From contig CANFHA010000007.1 in assembly GCA_947446645.1 (NCBI GenBank), positions 186,001-250,000 of the forward strand: 64,000 bases of DNA. The letters run 5' to 3'. This DNA is from Chitinophagaceae bacterium (GTDB taxonomy: Bacteria; Bacteroidota; Bacteroidia; Chitinophagales; Chitinophagaceae). The translations under genes and the position numbers were made by a program. The notes under the pieces are model-generated. The model ran no database searches. It was not told where the DNA came from and saw nothing but the letters and a program-made list of their open reading frames with translations. Shown here in pieces: positions 29,409 through 39,017 of this stretch; the stretch's first letter is position 1; the number at the start of each line of letters is the position of its first letter.

Positions 29409-30542
29409 ATGAGCCGTATTTATTTTGACAATGCCGCCACAACTGCACTCGATCCCGTAGTTCTGGAAACAATGATGCCCTTCCTAACCGAAAAATTCGG
29501 AAATCCATCATCTATATATTCCTACGGCCGCGAAACAAAAATGGCGATCGAAAGTGCGCGTAAAACAGTCGCGAAACTGCTCAATGCAAACCCGGGGGAG
29601 ATATTTTTTACCTCTGGCGGCACCGAAAGCACTAACACTGCTATTACTGCAGCCGTTCGCGACTTAGGATGCAAACACATTATCACTTCTCCATTGGAGC
29701 ACCATGCTACACTTCACACAGTGGAACACATGGCACATTTTGGGCTCGCAACACTTAGCTATGTAAAATTGACCGACAGGGGCCATATCGACATTAAACA
29801 TCTTGAAGAACTGCTTGCAGGAAGTAAAGAACGCTCACTGGTTACGTTAATGCATGCCAATAACGAAATTGGTAACCTTTTAGAAATCAAAGCAGTAGGT
29901 GAATTGTGTGAAAAATATGATGCAATATTTCATAGCGATACGGTGCAGACAGTAGGCCACTACCCCTTCGATTTAAAAAAACTACACGTCCACTTCCTGA
30001 ATGGTGCCGGTCACAAGTTCCACGGTCCTAAGGGGGTCGGCATTCTTTATGTAAGCGAAAACATTACAATCAAGCCATATCTTAATGGTGGCGCGCAGGA
30101 GCGCAATATGCGTGCAGGTACGGAAAACCTTTATGGCATCGTCGGCTTTGCAAAAGCTCTGGAAATTGCCTCTGAGCGCTACGAGCAGGACAGTGCTTAT
30201 ATCAATGGTCTTAAATCCTATATGGCTAAACAATTACAGGAACGGTTTCCCGGCATAGTTTTTAATGGCGATACTAATGGCAGTAGCTTATATACTGTGC
30301 TCAATGTTTCTTTTCCTATGACAGAGCGGTCAGATATGCTGCTCTTTAATCTGGATATGGCCGGCATCTGTGTAAGCGGAGGGAGTGCCTGTACCAGTGG
30401 GGCAAATTCAGTGAGTCACGTTATAAAGGCTATCCATAACGGCAATGCAGCCGATATGGTACCAATACGCTTTTCGTTTTCCCGCCATAATACTAAAGAA
30501 GAAGTGGACGTCGTGCTGGAAAAACTGAAAGAATTGGTATGA
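29409..30542 (+). CDS. Cysteine desulfurase (NifS/IscS family)
   Basis: A 377-residue PLP enzyme that removes sulfur from cysteine to give alanine and an enzyme persulfide, feeding Fe-S cluster or tRNA thiolation pathways. It starts MSRIYFDNAATT, the classic N-terminus. The PLP lysine is about K203 in GAGHKFHGPKGVG. The His-containing FHSDTVQTVG binds the cofactor, and the active-site Cys is about C328 in SGGSACTSG. The ATG at 29409 is chosen because the upstream extension lies inside the promoter. No isc/suf partner genes are adjacent, so whether it serves Fe-S assembly or tRNA modification is open. A membrane protein gene follows after 24 bp and may be co-transcribed. Confidence 0.93.
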   Translation: MSRIYFDNAATTALDPVVLETMMPFLTEKFGNPSSIYSYGRETKMAIESARKTVAKLLNANPGEIFFTSGGTESTNTAITAAVRDLGCKHIITSPLEHHATLHTVEHMAHFGLATLSYVKLTDRGHIDIKHLEELLAGSKERSLVTLMHANNEIGNLLEIKAVGELCEKYDAIFHSDTVQTVGHYPFDLKKLHVHFLNGAGHKFHGPKGVGILYVSENITIKPYLNGGAQERNMRAGTENLYGIVGFAKALEIASERYEQDSAYINGLKSYMAKQLQERFPGIVFNGDTNGSSLYTVLNVSFPMTERSDMLLFNLDMAGICVSGGSACTSGANSVSHVIKAIHNGNAADMVPIRFSFSRHNTKEEVDVVLEKLKELV

Positions 30543-30566
30543 TGATGGCGCACTAAAACTTCCATT

Positions 30567-31280
30567 ATGGTAACAATGTTGCAGACTTGTTATATTTCTT
30601 TAGCCATATCACTCATCATCGTTATCTACCTTTTGGCAGTCAGGATCTCTTTGAAGTCTTTTGAAGACCCGCAACGTCAAAGGAAGTTCATTCGCGGCAC
30701 AACCGAGGCGCTTATAGGCTGGCTGGTTTATGTCAGCGTTATTTCTGTTACAGGTATTTTTACGGCCACTACATTTCCGCCACGTATTCCTTTATTGCTG
30801 GTTGCACCAGCCTTCCTCTTCTTTATTTACTTTTTCACCAAAAAAAAGTTCAAACCAATTATAGAGAACACCCTACATTCGTGGCCGGTGTACTTCCAGT
30901 CCTTTCGGATTATTGTAGAATTGCTAACCTGGTGGCAGTTTATCAACGGTATATTACCACAATCTGTAACCTTCGAAGGTAATAATTTTGATATCCTTAT
31001 CGGACTTACGGCCCCACTCATTGCTTTTTTTACATTTGCCCGTCCTCGCATCGGCAAGGTGCCTTTTATCATTTGGAATATTGCCGGCTTAGCCGCATTA
31101 TGTATCGTAGTGGGCATTCTGATGAAACATTCTTATTTCATGGACAATGCGAATCTTAGCATTCTCGGTCGTGGCTTCGGCGATTTCCCCTACACATTTC
31201 TTGCAGGCCTGTTTATGCCTCTGGCTGTGTTTATGCATATCTTTTCTTTAGTTAAAACCTATAACGCCACGGTAGAATAA
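30567..31280 (+). CDS. Uncharacterised multi-pass membrane protein
   Basis: I do not recognise a family. The 237 residues hold about seven hydrophobic segments, starting with CYISLAISLIIVIYLL and ending with FLAGLFMPLAVFMHIFSLV. Charged loops are short (SLKSFEDPQRQRKF, TKKKFKPIIEN). No signal for enzymatic activity is evident. The gene follows the cysteine desulfurase by 24 bp on the same strand and precedes pyruvate kinase by 124 bp. The translation start is ATG 30567, or a second ATG three codons later. Confidence 0.75.
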   Translation: MVTMLQTCYISLAISLIIVIYLLAVRISLKSFEDPQRQRKFIRGTTEALIGWLVYVSVISVTGIFTATTFPPRIPLLLVAPAFLFFIYFFTKKKFKPIIENTLHSWPVYFQSFRIIVELLTWWQFINGILPQSVTFEGNNFDILIGLTAPLIAFFTFARPRIGKVPFIIWNIAGLAALCIVVGILMKHSYFMDNANLSILGRGFGDFPYTFLAGLFMPLAVFMHIFSLVKTYNATVE

Positions 31281-31404
31281 CCTCATTATTTTACAGTATC
31301 ATTGCATAGCAGAAACTTCCTGTATAATTTAGCAAACGCATAATAAACCATCCTGCTCTTTTCAACAAAAAGAACAGAAATTTGCACAACCCAAGTAACG
31401 AATC

Positions 31405-32826
31405 ATGACCCACAAGACAAAGATAATTGCCACTGTTGGCCCGGCCTGCAATACATACGAAAAACTGCTTGCACTTGTTAACGAAGGAGTAAATGTGTTT
31501 CGCCTCAATTTTTCCCATGGCACACATGAGCAGCACCTTTCCGTGATGAACCACATTAAAGAGATCAATAGAAATTTTCAATACAATATAGCCATACTGG
31601 CCGATTTGCAAGGGCCTAAGCTTCGCGTAGGTGATATAAAAGACAATGCGCTTGACCTTAAAAAAGGTGATGTATTTTACTTCACTAATGAAAAGTGCCT
31701 CGGCACAATGGAGAATGTTTACATCTCCTACCCTGCTTTTCATGACGATGTAAGAGTTGGCGAAAAGATCCTGCTTGACGATGGTAAGATTGAAGTGCTC
31801 ATTAAAGAGGTGCTTAATGACAACAGGGTAAAAGTTGAAGTGCTCGCCGGTGGACTGCTGTCTTCAAAAAAAGGTGTGAATCTGCCGGACACAAAAATAT
31901 CACTGCCCTCTCTTTCTGAGAAAGATCTTGATGACCTTGACTTTATCATTAGCCAGAATATAGACTGGGTAGCCCTTTCTTTTGTGCGTCGACCTGAAGA
32001 TGTTACCCAGCTCCGCGATATCCTTAAGAGTAAGAACAGCAAACTGAAAATCATTTCCAAAATAGAAAAGCCTGAGGCGCTGGAGCACCTGCGCGAGGTG
32101 ATACTGGCTTCTGATGCAATCATGGTTGCCCGCGGCGATCTGGGTGTAGAGCTGCCATTGGAGCAAGTGCCAATGATCCAGAAGAACATTGTGCGCAAAT
32201 GCATACACCGTGCTAAGCCAGTAATAATTGCTACCCAGATGATGGAAAGCATGATAGACCGAACTCGCCCTAATCGTAGTGAGATCACTGATGTTGCCAA
32301 CGCAGTAATGGAAGGTGCAGATGCCGTAATGCTCAGTGGCGAAACGGCTATGGGCCAATATCCTGAGCTTGTTGTGCACACCATGGTCAGCATTATTAAG
32401 GAAGTGGAAAAAGAAGAAACAGTTTACAACCGTAACCTCGTGCCGCAGCCACACTCACCATCATTTCTCAGCGATGCGCTTTGCTACAACGCATGCGAGA
32501 TAGCCAAAGACATAAGCGCCCACGCACTAATAGGTATGACACAATCAGGCTATACCGGCTTTATGCTTTCTAGTTTCCGTCCGCATTCGCCTATTTATGT
32601 GTTTACAAAAACCCAGACGTTGGTAAACCAGCTTAGTCTTAGCTGGGGAGTACAGGCCTTCTACTACGACAAAGAGGAGAGCATGGACGATATCATTTCC
32701 GATCAGGTGAACTTCCTTAAAGAAAAAGGACTGCTTAATCCGGGAGACGTAGTCGTAAACACCGGTAGCACGCCCGTTCACGAGCATCTGCCCACAAATA
32801 TGCTTAAGATAACAAGAGTTTCTTAA
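31405..32826 (+). CDS. pyk: Pyruvate kinase
   Basis: A 473-residue cytoplasmic enzyme that converts phosphoenolpyruvate and ADP to pyruvate and ATP, the last step of glycolysis. Signatures in order: TKIIATVGPAC (N-terminal strand), FRLNFSHGTHEQH, ADLQGPKLRVG, the catalytic lysine in IISKIEKPEAL, MVARGDLGVELP (metal ligands), IATQMMESMI and EGADAVMLSGETAMGQYP. The C-terminal allosteric domain is present (VNTGSTPVHEHLPTNML). The length is normal. RTRPNRSEITD replaces the more usual NPRPTRAE, a mild variation of the loop. It is convergent with scpA over a 182-bp spacer. Confidence 0.97.
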   Translation: MTHKTKIIATVGPACNTYEKLLALVNEGVNVFRLNFSHGTHEQHLSVMNHIKEINRNFQYNIAILADLQGPKLRVGDIKDNALDLKKGDVFYFTNEKCLGTMENVYISYPAFHDDVRVGEKILLDDGKIEVLIKEVLNDNRVKVEVLAGGLLSSKKGVNLPDTKISLPSLSEKDLDDLDFIISQNIDWVALSFVRRPEDVTQLRDILKSKNSKLKIISKIEKPEALEHLREVILASDAIMVARGDLGVELPLEQVPMIQKNIVRKCIHRAKPVIIATQMMESMIDRTRPNRSEITDVANAVMEGADAVMLSGETAMGQYPELVVHTMVSIIKEVEKEETVYNRNLVPQPHSPSFLSDALCYNACEIAKDISAHALIGMTQSGYTGFMLSSFRPHSPIYVFTKTQTLVNQLSLSWGVQAFYYDKEESMDDIISDQVNFLKEKGLLNPGDVVVNTGSTPVHEHLPTNMLKITRVS

Positions 32827-33008
32827 TAGACATTTCAAAATCTTCAGTCGAATATTCCTATCTGGCCTTTAAAGGACCACCTTAGGGAATGCTGATATCT
32901 GCACCTTTAAGTGAGATTCTTTACGGAGTTATTACAAACTCAAAATCCCCTCTCAACTACTGTCCGACAGCGTCTTTGGGGAATTTCGGTGCAGCTCGGC
33001 TGCACTTA

Positions 33009-33869
33009 CTATACAACAATTTCTGTGCCAGATTCATTTTCATCGAGCGGTTCAGGTTTGCGATCTTGCTGCTCGTTTCCGTCTTCCGGCCCTTCGGCTA
33101 GCGGCTCGTTTCTTTCTGCAGCCTCACCCTGCGGATCCCACTCTACTATAAAGTTGTTTCTGCCTGTGCCTATAAGAATAGACATGAATTTCTGCTGTAT
33201 CAGTTCCAGCATGGCAAGAAAGGTAAATATGGCATGTATCCTGTTTTCACAGGTCGCAAACAGCAAGTCAAATGGCACGCGCTTCTTTTCCTTCAGATGC
33301 TCTACGAGGTAGGTACGTTGCCCCTCAAGACTGTAGTTATATTTAACGACTACGTGCTGTGGCTTCAGGTTGCGGTCATTAAACTTCTTGACTACCTTCT
33401 CATAAGACTGCAGCAGTTTGTACATTGTTACAGTCTGAATTTCCGTACCCTCTGAGTACGACTCGCCCAGCCGCTCCATTTCCAGCCTTATGTTGCCGCG
33501 CTTCTGCTGCATCAGCCGGTCGGCTTCCATCACCATCATCTGTTCCGATGCTTCTTTAAAACGCTTGTATTCCAGTATTTTGTCTACCAGTTCCTGGCGC
33601 GGATCTATCTCTTTGCCTGTAGCGTCAACCTCGCGGCGTGGCAGCAACATACGTGCCTTTATGCGCATAAGCGTAGATACAAACAGGATGAACTCACTAG
33701 CCAGCTCTATATTCAGGTTCTCCAGAGTATGTATATAGCTCAGAAATTCATTGGTGATCTTGGCGATCGGTATATTGTATATATCCAGTTCGTCCCGCTC
33801 TATAAAGAAGAGAAGCAGGTCGAAAGGCCCCTCAAATTGAGGCAACTTTATCTGGTACGATTCAGCCAT
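33009..33869 (-). CDS. scpA: Segregation and condensation protein A
   Basis: A 286-residue kleisin subunit of the SMC-ScpAB condensin complex. The N-terminal FEGPFDLLLFFIERDELDIYNIPIAKIT motif (SMC-neck binding) and LMRIKARMLLPR are diagnostic. The C-terminal winged-helix part (LLFATCENRIHAIFTFLAMLELIQQ) is followed by an acidic, glutamine-rich tail. scpB is not adjacent. A -7 box (33928-33935) lies upstream, and the gene is convergent with pyruvate kinase. Confidence 0.95.
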   Translation of the reverse strand: MAESYQIKLPQFEGPFDLLLFFIERDELDIYNIPIAKITNEFLSYIHTLENLNIELASEFILFVSTLMRIKARMLLPRREVDATGKEIDPRQELVDKILEYKRFKEASEQMMVMEADRLMQQKRGNIRLEMERLGESYSEGTEIQTVTMYKLLQSYEKVVKKFNDRNLKPQHVVVKYNYSLEGQRTYLVEHLKEKKRVPFDLLFATCENRIHAIFTFLAMLELIQQKFMSILIGTGRNNFIVEWDPQGEAAERNEPLAEGPEDGNEQQDRKPEPLDENESGTEIVV

Positions 33870-33927
33870 TTAAAACTCAAAGTAAAAATCAAAAACCCAT
33901 AGTATACTATAACAGGAACAAGGGTAA

Positions 33928-33935
33928 CAAAAATA
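33928..33935 (-). promoter_or_regulatory. Possible -7 box for scpA
   Basis: TATTTTTG on the minus strand matches TAnnTTTG; no TTG is found at 19-20 bp upstream. Would give a leader of about 50 nt. Confidence 0.35.
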
Positions 33936-33955
33936 GCCTTAAAATCTGAGTTAAT

Positions 33956-33992
33956 TAAATAAACAGCCTCCGGAATAATATATTCCGGAGGC
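33956..33992 (-). terminator. Terminator of the DUF3078 gene
   Basis: A perfect 12-bp stem (33966-33977 with 33981-33992) with a 3-nt loop lies 22 bp past the DUF3078 stop. On the minus strand it is followed by TGTTTATTTAATT, a moderately U-rich tail. Confidence 0.75.
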
Positions 33993-34014
33993 CAGCATTA
34001 TAACTTTTTGAATA

Positions 34015-35043
34015 TTAAAACTTGTACGCTATCCCAAAAGTGAATACCTGGTTTATCTGTGCCCAGCCAAGGCCTTCGCCGGGTTGATCTTTTTTAACAG
34101 GCAGATTCGTCAATTGATCTATGTAAGTAGCGCTATATGGAAAATTATTATCGTAAACCACAGTTAGTCCGAATGTGAGACTAAGGCTTTTATAGGCTTT
34201 CAGTACAAACAAGTTGTCCCACAGGCACTGTATGTTGCCAGGGTTATCTTTCTTTACCACCTCGCCAGCATCATTTGTTGTGTTCTTTGCCAGGTAGTTG
34301 CTGTATAGGTCCAGCCGGGTAGAGAAAGTCATGTTTTTCTTGACATTCACCTTATACCGGCCAGAGAAGTAAGCACCAAACTGGAACTTTGATGTCTTGC
34401 CGGAATCTATACCAAATGCCCCTTGTGGTAATAAGGACGTATATATGGCATTAGCCAACACCTCCCGTCCCGCTATAGGTGATAGGAATAAGCTTATATC
34501 CGCACCTTTGCGGTACTCCATTCCTATAGCCAATGTGAGGTATGCCGGTGAGAAAAAATCGGAAGTAGGCATATGCTGCCAGCCAGGTATTGTATAATCG
34601 TACCCGCGAGTGAACTGCGATTTGAAATTGAATAGCGCTGAATAGAAAAAATCAGTAGATTTATTAAGCCTGCTGCCAAACTTAGACGTAAAATCTATGC
34701 GGTCATCGGTTTTGCGCGGTACAAAGCTATAAGAATACGCATAGTTAAGGCCATAGGCCAGGTTCAGACTATTGCTCCATATACTGCCATGGTTAAGATA
34801 GGTGATATTCCCACTAAAAATACTGTTTATAGCCAGTGAGGCTATTTCACCACCAGCAGCCCAGTTGTGCAAAAAACCCTCATTAACACCTATCGTAATA
34901 TTGCCGCTATGGATCCATGCCACAGTGTCTTTATTCTCGGTTTCCAGCGACTTCTTAAGGTCATCAACCTTTTTATCGATCTGCGCTTGTGCAGATTGAT
35001 AACATAGAAGGCTCATTACTATAGGTAAAAATATTTTCTTCAT
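34015..35043 (-). CDS. DUF3078 outer-membrane/periplasmic protein
   Basis: A 342-residue protein with a signal peptide (MKKIFLPIVMSLLCYQSAQAQ). NEGFLHNWAAGGEIASLAINSIFSGN is the DUF3078 signature. The remainder alternates polar and aromatic residues as in a beta-barrel (YGLNYAYSYSF, FSTRLDLYSNYLA) and ends with VFTFGIAYKF, an outer-membrane-protein-like terminal Phe. Function is unknown; families like this are restricted mainly to Bacteroidota. The frame is open up to 35151, but a -7 promoter box (35071-35078) lies inside that extension, so the ATG at 35043 fits better. Confidence 0.85.
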   Translation of the reverse strand: MKKIFLPIVMSLLCYQSAQAQIDKKVDDLKKSLETENKDTVAWIHSGNITIGVNEGFLHNWAAGGEIASLAINSIFSGNITYLNHGSIWSNSLNLAYGLNYAYSYSFVPRKTDDRIDFTSKFGSRLNKSTDFFYSALFNFKSQFTRGYDYTIPGWQHMPTSDFFSPAYLTLAIGMEYRKGADISLFLSPIAGREVLANAIYTSLLPQGAFGIDSGKTSKFQFGAYFSGRYKVNVKKNMTFSTRLDLYSNYLAKNTTNDAGEVVKKDNPGNIQCLWDNLFVLKAYKSLSLTFGLTVVYDNNFPYSATYIDQLTNLPVKKDQPGEGLGWAQINQVFTFGIAYKF

Positions 35044-35070
35044 CAGCATGTGTGTTTTTTGAAAGTTGCG

Positions 35071-35078
35071 CAAAAGTA
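35071..35078 (-). promoter_or_regulatory. -7 promoter box of the DUF3078 gene
   Basis: TACTTTTG on the minus strand matches TAnnTTTG and lies 28 bp before the ATG at 35043. No clear TTG at the -33 distance (a T-run instead). Confidence 0.5.
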
Positions 35079-35159
35079 AGAACTGTGCGTAAAAAAAACC
35101 GCTAGCTGAAAAAAAAATCGTGTTGTTTCTACTTTTCCGACCAGCCCACAACAGTGCTG

Positions 35160-37979
35160 CTACTCCGGCATCAGCACAGCAATAAACTCATTCTTACCGT
35201 CAAATAGCAGCTTAGACGTTGCCTGTACATCTGCAATGGTTACACTATTCAACCGTGATTCATAATTCAACAAGATTGTTCTGTCCCGGTGCCAGAAAAA
35301 TATATTTTCCAATGAGGTCATCCAGTAACTGTTTTCTTTCAGCTTGGTCTTATGAACTTCCAGTAAGTGATTTTTTACTTTTTGCAGGTCCTCGGCAGTC
35401 GGTCCATTATCCTTTATGGCATTTATCTCATTTTTCACAGCTGCAATAAGCTTGTCTACATTGTCAGGTCCGCATGGCAAATGAAGGTCTATACGGTAGT
35501 GTTCATAAGGTATCTTTTTTATTGATAACGAAAACCCACCGGTATATATCATACCCATAGCCTCTCTCAGGTGTTCTGTCACTTTTATATTTAGTATATC
35601 AATAAGCACATTGGCATCCTGGCTCAGCTTTTCAGTGTAGGTTACCGGGCCGTAATACTCAGCCAATATCGTACTTTTTTGCTCCTTTCCTTTTCGCACT
35701 GTTATTCTTCTTGTGCCACCCACCGGTCTCAAGCCATTGTCCTTGATATGCGGCAGAATTCCTGATTCTCTGAGCCCTCCCAGGTACGTCCCAATCAGCG
35801 GAACAATTGTATTCGTATCTATGTTGCCAACAATAAAAAAATGGTATCCATCAGCATAGCTGAATTCACTTTTATAGATTTTGAGCACACGTTTCAGGTC
35901 TATCCCCTCAAGATCACTTTCCTTAGGCAAGCCGGTTGCCAGGGGATTATCTCCATATAGCATCTTTGCCACTGTGTCTTTGAAATAAAGCTGTGGATCG
36001 CTGTAAATGTCCTTTATGCCCTTTGTCCCTTTTTTAATGAAAAGTTTAAAAGCATTCGGATCTCTCCGTGGACTCGTAAGCCGCAGATACACCAGTTGCA
36101 GCATTTGCGCTACATCTTTACGGTCACTCCTGCCGTTAACTGTAGCCGTAACATTGCCCAGCGAGGTGCTAACCTTTATATTCTTATCAGCAGTTATTTT
36201 ATAAATTTCGTCCGGTTTGTAATCACCAAAGCCCATAGCCTCCGTTACAGAGCCCAGGTAGGTATAGTTGTTTTTGTCTTCAGCCGTATAGTTATTATTG
36301 CCGCCAGCCTTTAATCCTGTTAGTAGTACCTCATCGTTTTTCAGGGCTGTATTTTTCACCGTCACTTTTATGCCGTTGCTCAGCGTATAAGTCGTGGCGT
36401 CCAGGTCTGCGTCATAAGCTCTGCCTGTCACAGTGCCTGCTCGCGGCTGCTCATCCATTATTGCGGTATCTACTTCGTCATCCTCCAGAGGCTCAGTATG
36501 CTGGTAAAATCCGTCCTGCGTAATTTTGAGGACGACGTCATTTCCGCTTGGCCAGGCAGATGGTTTGTCGGGAGCTATTGCAACCACAAAAAAATCAGTA
36601 CTATTCAGCCATTCCTTCATCATAGTATCCAGCTCTCCCAGTTGCACCTTGGGCAGCAGTTGCTGCATCAGGTTATAATGTTCTGCTATTCCTGCCAGGT
36701 AGTTTCCATCAGTGAAGTTGCTCACATATCTGGCCGCAAGCGTTACGCTCTTCTCATTATCCCGCTCTGCATATGCGCTTTCCGCCTTGCTAAAAAATTT
36801 TCTCCTGGTGAAGTCAAGTTCAGACTGGTTAAACAAGTGATTTCTTGCCCGCGCCAGTTCTCTGGTAAGAAAACGTATTCCTTGTCCTGGGCCATACTCA
36901 TTCAAAAATGATGCGGAGGCCTCAAAAGCATGATACCCTTGCACTGTGGTATTAAAAGATATAAATTTCGAGTGTGATGAACTCCCTCCGTTGTGGATCC
37001 TGTCGGAAAAACGCTGATTTAAAATAGAAATTACCATCGAACTTCTAAGTTCATTCATGTAATCGCCGGTTGTTACCATCGCATTCTTTTTTGTGAATGG
37101 GTATATTATGGATACCTGTCCGCCAGGTGCTTCACTATCTTTTATTACTATAGCGCCTGGTTCGCTACGGCGTTTCACATCCGCATCAAAATGTGGTCGT
37201 TCATTGGTTGGATTAGTAAGCGGTGCAAAATATTTCCTTAGCATATTCACCGCCACAGCTGTGTCCATATCACCAACCACTACTACTGCCATCAGGTCGG
37301 GGCGGTACCAGTCGTGGTAAAACCTGCGAACAACTTCGTACCTGAAATTACGGATAATGCTGTCTTTACCTATGGGTAAGCGTTTTGCATAGCGCGATCC
37401 GGAAAGCAGTTCAGGCAGATATTGATCCCTGGCGCGCTGGCTGACACCTTTGCGCAGCCTGCTCTCTTCAAGCACTACCCCTCTTTCCGCATCAATATCA
37501 GCATCGGTAAGCAAGGCATTGTGCGCCCAGTCGCTAAGCACCAGGAAACCCTTCTCAAGATTGCCAATGTCTTCTACAGGTAATGACAATTTATAGATCG
37601 TTTCGTTAAACCCCGTGCTCGCATTTACGTCTGCGCCAAATTGCATCCCTAGTGTCTGCAAATAACTAACCAACTCATTTTTCTTATAGTTGAGTGTCCC
37701 ATTGAAGTTCAAATGCTCCAGGAAGTGGGCCACCCCCTGTTGGTCGTCATCTTCCAGTATAGACCCCGCCTTTACCACCAGCCGCAGCTCTACCCTATTA
37801 TCAGGGTGGCTGTTGTGGCGCACATAAAAGGTTAGTCCGTTTGGCAGTGTTCCTTTTACAAAAGTTGAATCTGTTGGCAAGTTGGAAGTCAATTCCTGCG
37901 CCTGCGCGTACATACTAGCCAGCATGAGTAGGAGCAAAATGTAAACAGGCATCAGGTGCTTCCGCAAAGAAAGGTTCAT
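35160..37979 (-). CDS. M16 family zinc metallopeptidase (insulinase/pitrilysin type)
   Basis: A 939-residue protein from the ATG at 37979, chosen because it begins directly with a signal peptide (MNLSLRKHLMPVYILLLLMLASMYAQAQE); the open frame runs 32 codons further. The inverted zinc motif HFLEH is at about 85-89, with the third ligand in VVLEESR some 75 residues on. The two-lobed M16 layout is complete: an active N-terminal half and an inactive C-terminal half (GNIDTNTIVPLIGTYLGGL). Likely a periplasmic peptide-degrading enzyme. It lies upstream of the DUF3078 gene on the same strand, 116 bp apart, where the latter has its own promoter. Confidence 0.93.
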   Translation of the reverse strand: MNLSLRKHLMPVYILLLLMLASMYAQAQELTSNLPTDSTFVKGTLPNGLTFYVRHNSHPDNRVELRLVVKAGSILEDDDQQGVAHFLEHLNFNGTLNYKKNELVSYLQTLGMQFGADVNASTGFNETIYKLSLPVEDIGNLEKGFLVLSDWAHNALLTDADIDAERGVVLEESRLRKGVSQRARDQYLPELLSGSRYAKRLPIGKDSIIRNFRYEVVRRFYHDWYRPDLMAVVVVGDMDTAVAVNMLRKYFAPLTNPTNERPHFDADVKRRSEPGAIVIKDSEAPGGQVSIIYPFTKKNAMVTTGDYMNELRSSMVISILNQRFSDRIHNGGSSSHSKFISFNTTVQGYHAFEASASFLNEYGPGQGIRFLTRELARARNHLFNQSELDFTRRKFFSKAESAYAERDNEKSVTLAARYVSNFTDGNYLAGIAEHYNLMQQLLPKVQLGELDTMMKEWLNSTDFFVVAIAPDKPSAWPSGNDVVLKITQDGFYQHTEPLEDDEVDTAIMDEQPRAGTVTGRAYDADLDATTYTLSNGIKVTVKNTALKNDEVLLTGLKAGGNNNYTAEDKNNYTYLGSVTEAMGFGDYKPDEIYKITADKNIKVSTSLGNVTATVNGRSDRKDVAQMLQLVYLRLTSPRRDPNAFKLFIKKGTKGIKDIYSDPQLYFKDTVAKMLYGDNPLATGLPKESDLEGIDLKRVLKIYKSEFSYADGYHFFIVGNIDTNTIVPLIGTYLGGLRESGILPHIKDNGLRPVGGTRRITVRKGKEQKSTILAEYYGPVTYTEKLSQDANVLIDILNIKVTEHLREAMGMIYTGGFSLSIKKIPYEHYRIDLHLPCGPDNVDKLIAAVKNEINAIKDNGPTAEDLQKVKNHLLEVHKTKLKENSYWMTSLENIFFWHRDRTILLNYESRLNSVTIADVQATSKLLFDGKNEFIAVLMPE

Positions 37980-38099
37980 AAGGTAGTTTTCATAAAGATA
38001 AAAACACACCAACATTCTCATGTTAAATATTTTCTGCTTGACGGCCTTGCAAACTCGTCGAGATCGTGTAAACACCGATATTTGTGATAACTACACCAT

Positions 38100-38960
38100 A
38101 TGTCACAGGAGCAAAAAGACTTTAGCAGCATCAGCCCGTCCGCACTATCATTGCTACTCATGAAAGGCTATACTAATATCCCCTACGCAAAAGAGCTGGC
38201 GCAAATGATGCAGGGTCCTGAGGTCTTCGGGCTCAACTTCGACGACAAGGACTTCTGGTTCTGGATACGCGTTATGCACTTCGAAAGCCGCTATTGGAGT
38301 ATTGACCAGCTGCTGAGAAGCACAGAAAGTAAAAACGTGCTTGAACTTTCCTCGGGCTACTCATTGCGCGGACTCGACCTTTGCGCGAAAAATGAAAGCA
38401 TACATTACATCGACACCGATCTGTCAGAAGTTGTAGCCACAAAACAAAGAATTATCGATCAGTTACAGCCCGGCGATGATATTAAAGGGACGTTCGAACT
38501 GCTACCCCTTGATGTAATGAACGAGGCTGCATTTAATAGTACCATTGACCGGTTTGGGCCTGGGCCAATAACTATTGTGAACGAAGGCCTGCTTATGTAC
38601 CTGAACATGGATGAAAAAAAGCGGCTTTGCAAAACAATACACAGCACCCTTAAACAGCGCGGTGGCTGCTGGATAACAGCCGATATATATGTAAAGCGCC
38701 TTCCGGGGGTAATAATATCTCAAAGCAAGAGCGAGGTGGCGTTTATGGAGCAGCACCATGTAGAGGAAAACAAATTTGAAAGCTATGAAGCAGCAGCATT
38801 TTTTAAAGAGCAAGGCTTTGATCTGGTAAAGGAAGCAACACAAGATTACACTACACTCAGCGTATTGCCCCACCTCATTAAAGTGCTGCCCGAAGAAACG
38901 CGCAACAGCAAACAACCACCACCAAAAATACAAGCTACATGGATGCTGAGAGCAGTATAA
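38100..38960 (+). CDS. Class I SAM-dependent methyltransferase, PPM/LCMT-like
   Basis: A 286-residue cytoplasmic protein. The SAM-binding motif I is NVLELSSGYSLRGL, followed by YIDTDLSE (acidic end of strand 2), LPLDVMNEAAF and TIVNEGLLMYL, the last matching the leucine carboxyl methyltransferase/polyketide O-methyltransferase family (family: EGLxxYL). The substrate is unknown; in bacteria, members modify small molecules. The start is divergent from the M16 gene, and the end is convergent with gldB over 57 bp. Confidence 0.82.
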   Translation: MSQEQKDFSSISPSALSLLLMKGYTNIPYAKELAQMMQGPEVFGLNFDDKDFWFWIRVMHFESRYWSIDQLLRSTESKNVLELSSGYSLRGLDLCAKNESIHYIDTDLSEVVATKQRIIDQLQPGDDIKGTFELLPLDVMNEAAFNSTIDRFGPGPITIVNEGLLMYLNMDEKKRLCKTIHSTLKQRGGCWITADIYVKRLPGVIISQSKSEVAFMEQHHVEENKFESYEAAAFFKEQGFDLVKEATQDYTTLSVLPHLIKVLPEETRNSKQPPPKIQATWMLRAV

Positions 38961-39017
38961 ATATCAGTCTTGCGAATCCCTGTGTATAAAGCTGTATAGT
39001 TAGTTGCGAAAGCAGCC

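Noticed and set aside
31291-31743. 150-codon minus-strand frame over the pyruvate kinase start
   Set aside because: It lies inside the spacer and the conserved pyk coding sequence; no motif and implausible overlap.
32990-33006. Small hairpin GTGCAG/CTGCAC between pyruvate kinase and scpA
   Set aside because: Only 6 bp of stem and no T-run on either side; too weak to call a terminator.
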